Shown here: positions 9,848 to 22,600 of the stretch, piece by piece | Layout: every line of letters begins with the position of its first letter | Position numbering within the stretch: position 1 is the stretch's first letter | NCBI GenBank assembly: GCA_016800925.1 | Contig: JABCPU010000195.1 | Span: 59,424 to 123,423 of the forward strand | Direction of reading: 5' to 3' | Length of the DNA: 64,000 nt | DNA from: Suillus spraguei | Taxonomy: Eukaryota; Basidiomycota; Agaricomycetes; Boletales; Suillaceae | Notes under the pieces: generated by a model | The model's database searches: none | What the model was told of the DNA's origin: nothing | The model's input: the letters and a program-made list of their open reading frames with translations, nothing else | Program-made: the position numbers and the translations under genes

Positions 9848-10385
9848 GCGATAGAGAACCCATTCCTGAAATTTGTTGATGATTTGCCTGGTTCCATTTA
9901 TGAGATACTCATGTCTTTGCTGGTAGAGTGGCTTGAAGGTGGTAAGCAAGTTGAGGTGTCTTACTCAAGGGAGCTTATTAGGTGTATGGCCTAACAAAAC
10001 CAGATGAGTTCACACCTTTGGAGAAGTGTGCATCTCACCATGCCTTTTGCAACTTTTGATCGCACTTCATCACACTTCATCATGTCTCATTGCGCTTAAT
10101 CGCGCTTTGGTGCTACTGTGTGTGCACTAGCATGTGCATGCTTAAGCGCGCCTTGGAGGCGCTCATGTGCACACATAATAGTGGAGAGGTTAGGGATTTC
10201 TCAAGTGAGCCTCATGGTGTCTTAGTGAGCTTGTTTGTTTTATCATATAATGGACCCTTGTCATGTAATTTTCCCTCAGTCATTCTCTCATCCTTCCTTT
10301 GAATAGCGGCTGAGTGCAGTATACACTGCTTTTACTTAGTTTTGTCATGGCCTGATCACAAATACAACATGGCAAAGTTGGTACA
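9848..10385. other. Unassigned flank
   Basis: The bases after the LTR hold a short open stretch (NPFLKFVDDLPG...) that may belong to the same decayed family as 10386-11015. I recognise no domain in it. The rest is AT-rich spacer. Confidence 0.35.
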
Positions 10386-11015
10386 TTGACCTTACAGTCT
10401 GCTATTGCATGTCTAATTTTTATTAATGTGCTCTTATATTCACTTTATGAAGATTTATTGACATGGCATTTGGACCTCAAGAAAATTGTAATCAGCATTG
10501 TACCATCCTTATATAATCTTATTCTGCCATCTGACATTCCTCCTCAAGAATGTGCAGCCTGGGTTGAAGAGGCTGCAACAAAGCTGCTGGAGGGTGCTGC
10601 TTTTCTGTGCAATGGTGTAGATGAACTTGGAAAAACTCAAAACGCTGCCCACCCGGTGCTGGGTGAGATTGTTATTTCTTTCTTCTACACCAGTTCTTAT
10701 CACATCACTCACAAGAGACCTGAGATTCTTAGAAACAGTTACCTTTAGAGTGTCTGGCTTTAGTTTGCATGGCCGTCATGTTTTTTTATGCTTGTACACT
10801 ACTTTACAATCTTCTAACACCATTTTCCCTAGGTTAATTGCATTCTCAATGGCTTAAAAAATGGTAATGGAAAGTCAATTCTGAAGTTCACTTCCAAGGA
10901 GTACAGCACCTTGTATCAGTCAATGTTCAAACTTTTGAAAAAAACTCATGGACAACTCTTATCATAGACTGAAACTTGTGCAACCGCTTCATTCATGGGC
11001 TGAAGCTGGATGGCA
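10386..11015 (+). pseudogene. Decayed agaricomycete repeat-family ORF
   Basis: Pieces in different frames keep a consistent protein-like order: a start resembling SAIACLIFINVLLYSLYED, a block with NAAHPVLGEIVISFFYTSS, then after frame changes GLKNGNGKSILKFTSKEY and HRLKLVQPLHSWAEAGW. I recognise this only as resembling a protein family common in mushroom genomes, possibly DUF6532-like. Stops and frameshifts make it non-functional. Its function is unknown. Confidence 0.4.
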
Positions 11016-12064
11016 AGCCTTGCTTTTTTTTTGATGAAGTTTTGAACACTAATTAAAACTATAGGGCGCAGTCTTTCAAGGTCAACAGCAACTTGGATGA
11101 TGCATTGAGGCATTGTCATCTGCAACTCATGCTTGATTGAGGTCTCAGAATTCTTTGTGCTATTGTCCATTTGTCTCTATTGTCATTTTCTACTACTACC
11201 TAGTATAGTGCCATGTCATGTTTTTCCCGCTACCGCGTTGAATACCATCCATTTCATGATCATTTGTGACTGTTTGTGCACTGCTGGACAGCTGAGCAGC
11301 AAGCAAGCATAGCACAATGTTATCTGATTGTACATTCTCTGGGTGTCTGTAGAGTATCTGTACAGAATCTTGCAGAGAGAATTGTTACTGTAGCAAGCTA
11401 GCTAATAGGGACCAAGCTGTCTGGCTGGCATGTTGTACAGCACTGTACAGAACAAAGTGATTTACTGATGTGAGACTGGAACTGGTAGTTGCTGTAGATC
11501 TGTTAGCATCATAGACATAGTGTAGATATACATACACAGTGTGCCACTCAAGGTTTAAGAGTGATCTGTCAAAGTAAGGGAAGAGAGGCCATGTTGCACT
11601 GGACACATAATGCAATATTTAGCACACTTCAACCCATACACAGGATATCCATACTTATCTTCAACAACTGTGAATGATGTATCAGTACCATCAGAATTGT
11701 CGCTGCTGCTGCCACCAGCTGGATCTTCATTTATACTGGCACTGATGTTCAGGTCTTCCTCTCCTTTGAGGATCAACCATGCCATTGCCACAGAAAAGCA
11801 GGAAAATTTTTTATACAATGCAGAGTGGTAACCATTCACTACTTGCTTACACTCTGGCCTGTATGTTAATTCTCAAGCAGAAGCAGTTTTATGAATGACT
11901 AGAGAACATACCATGAGAGAAATATGCCAGTTTGGTGGCCTGAGATGACACTGTAACAATGAGTGATCTGTGGGAAATGGCTGGTGAGAGTTCTAAGGAC
12001 ATCCTTTGCAACCAAAGATGTTGAAAAAGCATGAGTAGCATCAGTCACCAGGGTCAGCTGTGTG
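11016..12064. other. Unassigned, with one possible minus-strand ORF
   Basis: A 94-codon minus-strand frame (11555-11839) has an acidic Ser/Asp-rich middle and a YGYPVYGLKCAKYC segment that could be real coding sequence. It lacks a recognisable domain and no splice partner is convincing. The rest of the interval shows nothing. Confidence 0.3.
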
Positions 12065-12455
12065 GATGAGAGAAAAAGAGTATAGGCTGAAGAGCAGCTG
12101 CATCACAGTATGCATGATGAAACTGTACAACATTCAATCAATGGTCTGATCCCAGGGGCTTGACAGACTGCCAATGTCACCATGTCTCGTTGGGACTCGG
12201 ACATTTTGCGATGAGGCCAGGTGTACTGCTTGCTTGACGGAACACTGCCATGGAGGCTAGAAGCTAGAAATCTGACATGGGATGATAGTGGAATTTTATC
12301 ACAAAGGAACAGATCAGAACAATTGTAATTTGATTTGTGTCTTAGGTGCGATGTAAAACACTTGGAATTTAGTAGGTTGTTGCCAGTGGGCTATAATTGC
12401 ACGTCCAATGACACTGAGAGTCATGGAAATTCTGATATTCAACTCTGTCACTTGC
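12065..12455. repeat. Direct repeat, left copy (about 390 bp)
   Basis: The segment is clearly related to 16085-16435, with shared blocks CAGTATGCATGATG, GCGATGAGGCCAGGT, AGCTAGAAATCTGACATG and AATTGCACGTCCAATGACAC in the same order and orientation. Many substitutions and small gaps separate the copies, so the duplication is old. Neither copy codes for anything visible. Confidence 0.75.
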
Positions 12456-12479
12456 ATTACCCTGAGTGGCTATCTAGCT

Positions 12480-14461
12480 TTACACTAGCCTCATCGATTC
12501 GTCAGTGAGTGACCCATCACCATCTACCACTGACTTGCCATCGATCCCAAATGCCTGTCCAAAGTCCGTCTTACTCGAGTGAGTCGACGGGGCACCACGG
12601 GCGTAGTTAAAGAAGAACTTCAATGAGCCCCCTATCTCTGTGACGAAATCCCCTGGTAGCGCGTTAGGTAATAATTTAGGAAGACACCAGAGCGCTTACA
12701 GTAGTTGACGCTATGAAGATATCAGCAATTAAAATATTCATTAATCATGGAACATAGGCATACCTATCCAACAATGGACGCCATATGCTTGTCTTCTTGC
12801 CTCCTGCCACCTTGTATTCATTGGCGGTGTATGCCCACATCATCAATGACGAGAAGAAAACCATCTGTGGCGTGGTTAGTCGGCACGAGGTTTCCTCATT
12901 GTATGCACGAGGTGGTGGCTAACCTCAATGCAAATGGTCAGCGCATTAAGGCCGTCTGCGATATTGGTCGCCGTCCAGTATTCGGTGGCTTCAGCGCTCA
13001 TGTTAGCGTCGACTGTATTAGGGATCTGGAAGGACACACCTTTGATGACGCGGCCTTCAAGTGTGTCAAACTGCAAATGGTTCAGGCGTAAAGTGGGTGA
13101 AAACTACAAAGGCGTGAAGAACTCACGACAAATGACTGATAAAAAGTGAACATCACGATAAGCTTGATGCAGAGAAATTTAGCCAGTGGTCGTCGCCCAA
13201 CCAGTTCCTCCTTGGTCAGTCCGTAAAACAATAAAAGACCATAGAGTGCCACACTATTCGCGCGACAATATGTTATGGATCAGATCTCTAAGGCATCGTG
13301 GGTTGTCCATACCTGATGCTGGCGAAATCAACGGCCTCGAGATAGACATTGGCAAAATATATGCTGTAAGGGCCAGACTCGCAAAGCACGTTGTATACTT
13401 GACAAACGATCCCAGCGATAGATACGGCTGCTATAACATGAGATGTCTATTTCTTGTATGGACTGGTTGGACTTCACCTGGTCGGAAGATAACGTATTGT
13501 AAAACTGACCACTACGCTAATGATGGGTATTTATCAGAGCACTTAATAGCCAGCTTACCTTGAGGGTATACATGAAGTAAGGCTGAAGAAGTATATGAGG
13601 GAAAGACTCCTAGGGCATCAACAACAGCATACCTTTGTTGGCCGATATCTCCAACAGCAGAACTATGGGCGACATTAACATGTAGTTGCAAAGAATGTCG
13701 AGTAAAATACGCACAGGGATTGGTAAAGGTCTTTTATTCTTTCGTTCAATTGCCCTTGTGGCATCGCCACCTGCGGCCGTGGCTGCCACGAATTGGATCA
13801 GAAGGAGTCTGTCATAGGGACAAGTAAGCAAGGCGTCTATGCGATGAAACACAAACCACAAACAAGAATGCGCTCAAGGTGATAGCCTGGTTAAATGCTT
13901 GTGAGACGATGGACAAAGACGGTGTACACGGTAATCAGTTACCTCGTATACTAAAAGGATTAGGGCTCAACTCAGCATACGACGACGCTATCACGACAAC
14001 TTACTGGATTCAATGAGTGAGTAGTATGTGTAATCCCGAAAATACCGGTAGGAAAAGAATGAAATAACGGCATAGACTGGTGGCATGTATAGAATTCGCA
14101 GGCTGGAAGCAGGACGAGACATGAAGAAATGCACTGAAAGAAAGAGTGACACACGCACATTTGACGCTGCTCGTTTGGTTTGGTATAATTTCTGATGTAA
14201 CGAATTGGAATCGAAAGATATTTTCAACATTCTCGAAACCTTACCGACAATGCCACAAAACTGAAACCATTGAAATAAGAACTGTCTGCGCAAGTTAATG
14301 ATGAGCCATTTATGAACCAGGGAGTGTGAACATACTAGCACAGCACACCCTCCTGCGATTGCCCATCCTATTCGATGTTCGTCCCAGTTCAAATTCCCAG
14401 AGTTCCAGAAGCTGGATTGGTCCACGTATGCAGTGTTATCGGACGGGCAAGTCGGCGCCAT
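12480..14461 (-). CDS. TMEM184 / organic solute transporter alpha family (DUF300) membrane protein, 17 exons
   Basis: Splicing by eye gives 378 residues with every junction in frame. Exons: 14336-14461, 14245-14285, 14159-14191, 14005-14102, 13943-13950, 13864-13886, 13715-13808, 13633-13662, 13559-13582, 13478-13511, 13313-13430, 13127-13253, 13040-13070, 12924-12988, 12764-12864, 12700-12710, 12480-12652. Family signatures appear in order: HRIGWAIAGGCAVL, RNYTKPNEQRQ, ILYMPPVYAVISFFSYR, ERKNKRPLPIP, FCCWRYRPTK, a cysteine-containing VLCESGPYS stretch, LYGLILFYGLTKEEL and EYWTATNIADGLNALTICIE. About seven membrane segments are expected from the family. Members act at the plasma or internal membranes as transporters or trafficking proteins; the substrate here cannot be told. 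Two exons are only 8 and 11 nucleotides. The start is the Met about 30 residues before the first conserved block. Confidence 0.88.
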
Positions 14462-16084
14462 AACAGGTTGTGTGGTAAAGCCTGAGTCACTATGATTATC
14501 GTTCCACTCAGCAGATATTACAAAGGACGGCGGGTATAAGAGGAAGCTAAACCAGTAGCTGAAGCCTCTTCGTTGTACTTCGAAGTTGTAGGTTGTGCGT
14601 TTATTACGTAAGATCAGGCCACTGAAACAACAGGACATCCCAAAAACCAACCGGCGGCGGCGGCTGAGTCCAGCGGCGTAAGTATAGTAACAGTCGGATT
14701 TTGAACTTTGAGGTCCGACCAAACCTAACCCTAAATTTATTCAGCAGCGCGTCAAAAAATCCTATACATGGTGCTGTCATCGTCACATTATCGTTCATGG
14801 CTACATGTTGCTTAAGCCCGTAAATCACACCACCATATCTCTTAGAGGCACTGAGGCGCCAGGAGGTATCACAGCGGGAACAGGTGGCTTGGCAAGTGAT
14901 ACACGTCGCAAATGTTGGTAAGATAACGATATTGACATTCATATGTACTATTCGGCGTAGGACGGGGAAGTCCATCGTACTCAGTGTACTAAGTCTACGG
15001 TACGGTTGGATTTGGTGATTTCAGATCTCCATATTGACTAAATATGGAGACGTGAAATCATCAAATCCAAGATAGGTCATGATGAGTACTGTCAGGGTCT
15101 TGAAATCCAACGAGAGCGATGTGTAGGTGTAGTCCGAGCCTGGTACTACTGATTTCGTATGCAGGATTTGCAGGGCATATAGGGGGGCAGAGGGTCGAGT
15201 TCGACAGTATGATACAGTTCGGCCATGGGATACAGTCAGCCATTGGATCAAGGGCTGGTCATCCAATCGAATTTCCTATGGGATCGCTCCGAGCCATACT
15301 GCCAAGGTCAAGTTCTCTATAGAGACGAACTTAGAAATTAGAGGGAAACGTGAACCAGGAGGGGGCCCTCTTGACTGAAACTTATCGAGAAAGAAAGAAA
15401 GTAGTGTTGATCAGCGAGTCATCACCGTAGCGCAAAGAAGTCAGATAACGAGTAACAAATTATTCCATAAATGACTATAAAATATACTTGGTGGGCGGTG
15501 ATTAAGGTCTTGACTCGCTCTGCTGACACGTACCTCATTTGCTTTGAGATCCAGGAGCTGAATTATTTCAGAGTAGGAAGAATTGCATTACAGTGTATTG
15601 CACAGATGAAATGAAACTGCAATGTTTGAGAAACTCAGCCTCACTGTCTTTACCGAAATTACGCAAAGTGATGTAATATTTTCCGCGCACTTGACTGCAT
15701 TTGGGTGTAAAAGTCCAGCAGTGAGGCCGAGCTTTCATATGAGACACGCTGCATTAAAATTAGGAAAGACCAGATTGCAGGGTAAGACTGTGAGCTTCGG
15801 TGTCAGTTGCGGACAACAAAAATAAACGGAGAATCGAACTGCTCAACTTTTCCCGGAGGAGAATTCAATTTTCGATATACTTGCATAGTACTTAAACATG
15901 AGATTGAACTCGCCTGCCCTACTAAACGTATCTAGTACTTAGTTTTGATTCATGTCAGTTCGGGAAAAATGACTAAAATGGCGACCGTATCAACTGACTC
16001 TGAATGAAAGCCAAATGCAGGAGACTTGAGTGCGGCTACTAAACTGGGTATGTATGGTCCCAACCTTCTGCCCCTCGCCATGGA
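14462..16084. other. Unassigned region upstream of the DUF300 gene
   Basis: Minus-strand frames here (14604-14975, 15021-15266) have no domain and no clear splice links to the DUF300 gene, so I treat them as chance. A long hairpin at 15006-15070 is the only distinct structure. The right end borders the second copy of the direct repeat. Confidence 0.4.
15006..15070. repeat. 65-base near-perfect palindrome
   Basis: Arms TTGGATTTGGTGATTTCA and TGAAATCATCAAATCCAA pair with one mismatch, and the inner CTCCATATT and AATATGGAG pair further around a loop of a few bases. It could be a cruciform, a tiny foldback element or a transcript hairpin. No target duplication is obvious. Confidence 0.75.
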
Positions 16085-16435
16085 GGAGAACAAGAGAAAA
16101 AAGTGTAGACTGATGAGCGGCTACATAACAGTATGCATGATGGAACTGTGCAACATTCGGTCAATGGCCTGATCGCAGGAGATCGACAGACCGTCAAGGC
16201 TATCATGTTTCATTGGAATTTCGCGATGAGGCCAGGTTCTACTGTTTCCCTGATGGAACACTGTAGAAGCTAGAAATCTGACATGAGGTGATAACGGTTT
16301 GTTACACAGATGGAACGGACCAAAACAGCTTGCAAGCAGTTTGATTTGTGTCTGGTAATTTTTTGCCAGTGTGATCTAATTGCACGTCCAATGACACTAA
16401 GAGTCGTGGAAATCCTTACATTCGTCCGTCACCTC
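16085..16435. repeat. Direct repeat, right copy (about 350 bp)
   Basis: Partner of 12065-12455 in the same orientation, 4.0 kb away. The two copies bracket the DUF300 gene. No coding content is seen. Confidence 0.75.
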
Positions 16436-16676
16436 GTATACCATAAGTTATCAAGTGCTGCATGAAAGGAGAATATGAATATGGTCGAAGAGATATCACT
16501 ATCACGTGCATCTGATTGAACTATGTATAAGCCAAATAACGGCCAAACAAAAATGGTCCTCACTGCTCAGCATGAGGCTGCTGTGTATGCGGGCTGTACA
16601 GCAGCAATGCTGTCCGCACACTGCTTTGAGCATTCTTTAGTGTTCGAGGCTCACTAGTAAAGCATCCGAAATCACC

Positions 16677-17833
16677 ATGCAATTGTGGTCCTGGAACACG
16701 CAACCCAACTCGCATGCCCAACGCAAGTTCATCGAACTTATATTCGATCGAACTGGAAAGTATGCCAACTGGGACCCGCCCTCGGAAATATACGTGTGTA
16801 TTGTTGTGGCTTAGACACTCATCTATTACATATTAATATCGAGCAGGTTGGGTCATATGGAAAGATCGACAAAACCACAGGGAACCTGTCCGTCGAAGGC
16901 AACATCTACTCGGATAAATTCAAGCAGCTTCTCAGAAATGCAGGTATCGACCCTCAATCCGATGAGCGCCATGCAAAAGACTGTCCGGATGAGTCTGAAT
17001 TCACAACTTGGTCCAAAAACGTGAAACGCATCGAGATGAACGTCGATTCTTATGCGTGAGTTCTCTAGTGTTCGATCCTCCTGTCTTGGTACTAATATCG
17101 CGTTGAAATTGTTTCCACCAGAGGCGTGCCTGGGATTGCCACAGCAAGTATTAAAGGGTCATGGCGAGTTAAGAAAGGCACCACTGGCGCTGTCTTGCTC
17201 ATGAATAATCCTCGCATGAAACACATTACGTCCGATGTTCTTGGGAAGCTTGCGCGAATTAAACTCCTTCAGTCTATGCATCTCGTGACGAAGGTGTTTT
17301 ATTGTCCTTGCGTGCTCCTTGTATCTCTCTGATACAGGTGAGTGCATTGTTTCATCGCAAAGACAATCATTGCTGATAGAAGTGCAGGTGGCGAAAAGAT
17401 TACTATGGCTCTTCTGGCCGCTGCGCCCGTTGTGGCGCCCGTGGGCTCTCTCGAAACAAAGGCTTCGATGAGATGGTGGAGTGACACACAAACTGGATTA
17501 GCGTGTCACGGATGCAAGACAGAGCATTGCTTCACTCCCCTGTATGAACTTTTGCATGTCAGGCACCCTCGTTACAGACGGTCCTCACCATCTCCAGAAC
17601 GCACAGGCGAACAGTTGTCAGTGTATTCATGGCTACCGTTAGTCTGATATTTTGACTAACAGAAGGATATGCTAGGTGGGTTCCTCCTCCCCTTCCATGG
17701 GCACCGCTCTGTGAGGATGGCACAGGTGCCAGTATACCTCCCCGTGAGTTTTTGCATCTGACTGGTCCAATGGTGTAGTTGACAACTCTTTGAATAGGAG
17801 AATATAGATTCCAGTGACTCTGAGGAAGAATAA
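16677..17833 (+). pseudogene. Uncharacterised basidiomycete protein gene, probably frameshifted
   Basis: The spliced frame starts MQLWSWNTQPNSHAQ. Exons are 16677-16793, 16847-17055, 17122-17337 and from 17388. It resembles fungal proteins of unknown function with an N-terminal domain containing GSYGKIDKTTGNLSVEGNIY, then VPGIATASIKGSW and GAVLLMNNPRM. The frame breaks near 17308: the expected CSLYLSD segment is in another frame, as if one base were gained. Downstream the frame resumes with GEKITMALLAA and RWWSDTQTGL, and the last exon is acidic (SSDSEEE) before a TAA at 17831. Either it is a recent pseudogene, the assembly has an error, or I missed an intron. I do not know its function. Confidence 0.55.
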
Positions 17834-19630
17834 AGTCGTCAAGAGCACATCAGAAACAAACGTCACACGTTCTGCAAATTGTAGATAGTTTCAATGCGAC
17901 AGAATGCCCTTCTAGTATAGTCTTTGTCAGGGTTCATGTGTCTCAACTTCCGTTGTCAAGTTATATAAACCACTCAGTTGACAAGAACAACAAATGATCC
18001 ATTGTTCCAGTGAAATCTCCTTACGCACTGTCTTCACAACTGATGCAACGCCACTGGGCGTCTGTGCAATTTTAATCGCTCTAGACCATCAATTATGTCG
18101 CAGAAGGCAGAAATAACCTGACATTGAACATCACAGGCCTATTATAAATACAGAGAATTGCATCGCCGCAGCAAGGTGGATCTTCTCATCAGGGCTTGAC
18201 TCATCGCCCATACTGGTAATGTGGCAAGATGATAAGAAAATAAACCCTGGATTCTGCCAATGACGTTGGACGATGTCCTCAAGTAAGGTCGTCTTACGAC
18301 TATAGATCATATAAAACTGAGGCTGGTATCGCCCAGGACTGTTGCGGGTAACACCGATGAGCAAAACGATGTCAGATGTAACATTGAAACTTACAGAATG
18401 TTGCCTGCGTTCATAATTAGCAAACATATATTTCAGATAGGACTTGCTTCTAGGCGAGTTCGGGTGATGAGAAGAGGTCCGCGAGCACTCGAGGGAAACG
18501 TAGACAACCCTATCCCGTATCACGCTGTTCATGGCGACATGATGCGAGATAGCGTTGTCTGGACTTCAACCCGTCATGTTGTCCGCCCGATAGGAAGCAG
18601 AGAATCGCATAATTACCCAAACGGAGGCAGTAATGATGCTTTCCTATCATGGTTTGATCTGGCTATGATTGTTTGCGATAACGTTAAGCTGTTTCACTTC
18701 GGTGTGAACTGTAGCCTGTGAACCAGGTCCGACTTCCAAGTAAATCAGGTCGGTCAACATTATGCATAATCGGAGGTGATCTATTCTCTTTTTCGATATG
18801 CGGGCAAGGTCTGGAAAACATCACAATGCAACGTTTCGAATGGTTGTGATGGATCGTGGGTATAGAACTCACACGGAGTTCAGGAATTGGGGTTGATATA
18901 GATCGAACATTTCAAAATGCAAAGCAACATTGTTCAGCTCTGGTGTGTGATCTAATGCCCAATAAAACTGTTCGACATGTGGAACGTAGATCGTTGCATT
19001 GCTACGCAGGACTACTGCATGGGATGGAAAGTAGTCTGATGCGACTTGTGGGCCGATACTACTAAAACGACACCCGGTACTTGTATAGTCGCGGAAGTTG
19101 AGATCTGAGAGCCAGGTAGCTGGGGTTCCAAGCACCTCGTTGCAAAGGGGTTCAGATGAGGTCCAGGGAAATACCGTTATATATACGCACCTGGCAGGCT
19201 GGCACACATGTAGAGTCCTGGAAGATCAAATCACATATCTGATGAGTTTGGTCTTATTTGCACAGTCAACAGGGTTGTATATTTTAAAATCAAATTTCGA
19301 AATAGAAATAGTCAACTTACAACGCCCAGGCCCCATATCCATCATGCATGAGTCCATCTTGCCATAATATATTACTATATCAATAAAACATCTTCAACAA
19401 TATGGAAGCTGCGAGCCGGTTGGCTGGAAATTCCACACCTCGTTGCAGCCTCATTGCGCAAACTTGAAGTTGGAGGGTTCACGCTGGGAGGCCTGAGGAA
19501 TCAGAATCGATCAGCTTGGCTCGAGGCACTGCTTTGATCGATAAAATATAATCTTCCGACTCTAACCTCCAATTTTTAACAATCCCCGTGTCTACGAGTG
19601 ATTAGTAGCCACTCATAGCGGTCCATTCGG
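17834..19630. other. Unassigned region with possible minus-strand exons
   Basis: Minus-strand frames at 18131-18532, 18684-18872 and 18869-19207 have plausible donor/acceptor sites between them (a GTGAGTTCTA donor follows the ATTCCTGAACTCC segment near 18870) and could be exons of one gene. I recognise no domain, and the joins are uncertain, so I do not call a gene. No RNA gene or repeat is seen. Confidence 0.35.
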
Positions 19631-22600
19631 ATGGAGAGACAAGTTGAAGTGTGCAGCTCAGAAATTGAAGATCGCAGGATGTACATGGCATTACCACATG
19701 ATGCACAGTCATGTTACAACCTGATCTCGCGAATGAATAAGAACTTGGAACGAGAGCTCGAAAAAGTTGGTCCAAGAGGGAAGGGTTACGACAAGGACCT
19801 ACAAGGTTGGAAGACTGAAGCACACGATCTCGGCAACTGCAAGCCTCGGACGAGAAAGCTTGCTTTTATCGGTAGGACTGGAGCCGGCAAAAGCACAGCT
19901 ATCAATGCCATATTGGGCGCGCCAGTCTTGTCCACGCGAGCAGACGTGAGTGACGACTGTATCTGCTATTAATTTTACCGCTAAGTTTGAGCGCTCACTG
20001 ATTGGAACTATTAAACTGCATCTCGCAGGGGTCAGCTTATTCTTAATACTTACCTTATTTACTCTGATGCTTTTGGCACGCTGCGCGGGTAGCGCATGTA
20101 CGTCTGTTCAGACTGAAATAATCTACGAAGATTTGCTCCCTTTAACTTGGAGAGCAAGCGTCAACTTTATCGAAAAGGATGAGTGGAAAAAAGTGAGTTT
20201 TCAGGACCTTTTCATATACCAGACATAGGGCTGATGTTACATAGACTCTACAAAATCTTATAGATGATATCACGTAGGTGTGCATTCAAAAAGCCGTGTT
20301 TCCATATCACATCCATCACATGCAGCGCTGTCTGTGAAGTTGGTGCCTCGAAGATTTGCGATGATTTCAGGCCTGCGTTGGATGCGTGGGACATCCTAAA
20401 AGAGGAATGTCCCGATTCTTTCTTCGATATCACTATGCGAGCCATGCTGATGTCGCTGTTGGTACAGGTTTATCCTCAGTAAGTCGTGACTTCAAGTTAA
20501 ATTTTTATTGACCGTTGCTTGCTGCAGCCTTCGTGCGCTATCATTCCCCCCACCTCATCAAGACGTTCATGCACTGCTGCAGCACGAACCTGTGGTGTCC
20601 ATACTTGGTACCACTGCCCGGATGACAGGCACAGGCTTTGATAGCCTGGAATTACAGGAAAGTTGGCAATGGTCATCTCGTACTTCATTGATATCTTTAA
20701 ATCACGCACAGCTCCGACCATATTTAACTTCTTGTGCAACTGGTGAACAACTGGTGCGTCACCCAAGTCTTAAAACCGTGTATGACTCTGTGATAATTCA
20801 AGGTCCTCCAGTCGCAGCCATCCGTCTGGCATTTGGTAGACAGGTAAACATCTCAGCGACACCGATCGTGTGGTGTCCTCACTTTTAATTTTAGTGTCCG
20901 AATTTACGGAGCATTTGAAGTGCTCGCATCCGGTGCTGTCACACTCGTGGATGTCCCTGGTTTTGGGGATGCCAATAAGACAAGGTTTTCTAATACTATG
21001 GATATCTCTCTTGCACTAACAGTATTTTCACAGAACCAGGCGCACCAAAGAATACCTCAAAAATGTTGAAGTAGTAATACTAGGTTCGAAAAGCAAGATA
21101 AACGGCTTCGTCTTACCGCTAATGTTTATATCAGTTGCAGACATCAAGCGTGCGGCTGATGACGAGGTAAGACAGATGAACAAATTGATTCAATTTGACT
21201 TGTTAATTCCATCGCTAGGCCATGCACAACTACTTTGAGAAATTGTAAGTGTTCAATAACTTTCCGGAACTGTGTACCCACATGTTGCAGCTTGCATCAA
21301 ATGATCGCAATAGATGGCCGAATAGAATCGCTATTGATCGTGCTCACCGGAGCGGACGTATGCTGCCATTTTTCTCCACTCCATGTACCTCACGCATCTG
21401 TACTAGGTACGAATTGACGAGGACCAATTACATAGCCTCGGTTCAAACCAACGCCAGAAAATCCAGAAAATGCGCCAGGTGCACAAGCTAAATTAAATTG
21501 ACACCAGCTTCGCGGCACTTATGCATGCAGTAGGAGATTTTTCATCTCAGCGAAAGTTTGGACGAGCAAACGAAACGATTTGAAGTTCTCTTTGTGAACT
21601 TCCTCGCGGCTCCAAATAATGGTCCCGAGTTCGCGGGACTGTCAGAGCGCCTGGGCTCGATCAGAAAGATGGTTTGACGCTCATTTACTGCGAGTACAAA
21701 TCGGTTTGACCTAATTTGCAATACAGAAAGACCAGACAGCTGATCAACTGCAACTAGCAAAAGCTGCCAAAGACACATACATTGCAGTGCGTATATCTAT
21801 TTAGTGCCTTGATATCTACTCATGAGCATTTTGTCAGCACCAACGATCTGCACGGGCGCGGAATGTTGTTCTGGAACTTTACCGTCAAGTATATTGTACC
21901 ATCAAACAGGTGTGTAAACCTACTTTCTGAAATATACCATAGTCAACTCTTCTTTTGTTAGGACCCAGCCGGTCAACCCCCTTCGCTACCTATTTTCTGC
22001 ATCGGAAGCATAGATTATACTCAGCTTTTGATGACGGATAGACGATACCGACATCCAGTAGTTTTTACTAATCTGGAAGATGTTTGTCTCCCCTTTGGCC
22101 AACCAAAATATTGTTGCTGACAATTTTTCGAGTCTAGACTGGTATTCCGCAATTGCGCCTTTACATTCACAATTTCGGTTCCGAGAAAGCGGTCTCAGAT
22201 ATTAATGTCCATGCGCACAGGTCAACCTTACTGTGGGAATCAATTGAGAGTTACTTTCTTTCTTCGCGGCGAGATTCGAGGCTCACAGCCTATGAGGATG
22301 CAGCAAGATGCTTGGTGGAGGCTCTTAAAGATGTAAGTTACGAGTCATTATCTTAGTACGAATGTACTGATTCAAGCAAAAGACTGTCGACGAGATACGC
22401 AAAGCTTCAGGAGCAAAAATTGACGATAACATAAGCGAACTGGAACAAGCTCTTCGAATTGAAGCTGAAAAGGTGAGTATCATATTCCTCACCTGCACTG
22501 ACTTGTTTTTGAAATATTGACCATCAACTAGGTAGCTGAGCGCAGTCTCAGCACTATCAAGACGCTTGGAGAAAAATATCAACATAAATGGCGCAGCTAC

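Noticed and set aside
13991..14722. A single 243-codon minus-strand protein
   Set aside because: It reads through several introns of the DUF300 gene; splice sites and family motifs support the exon structure instead.
18131..19207. A minus-strand gene
   Set aside because: Splice sites are plausible but no domain or homology was recognised, so I only noted possible exons.
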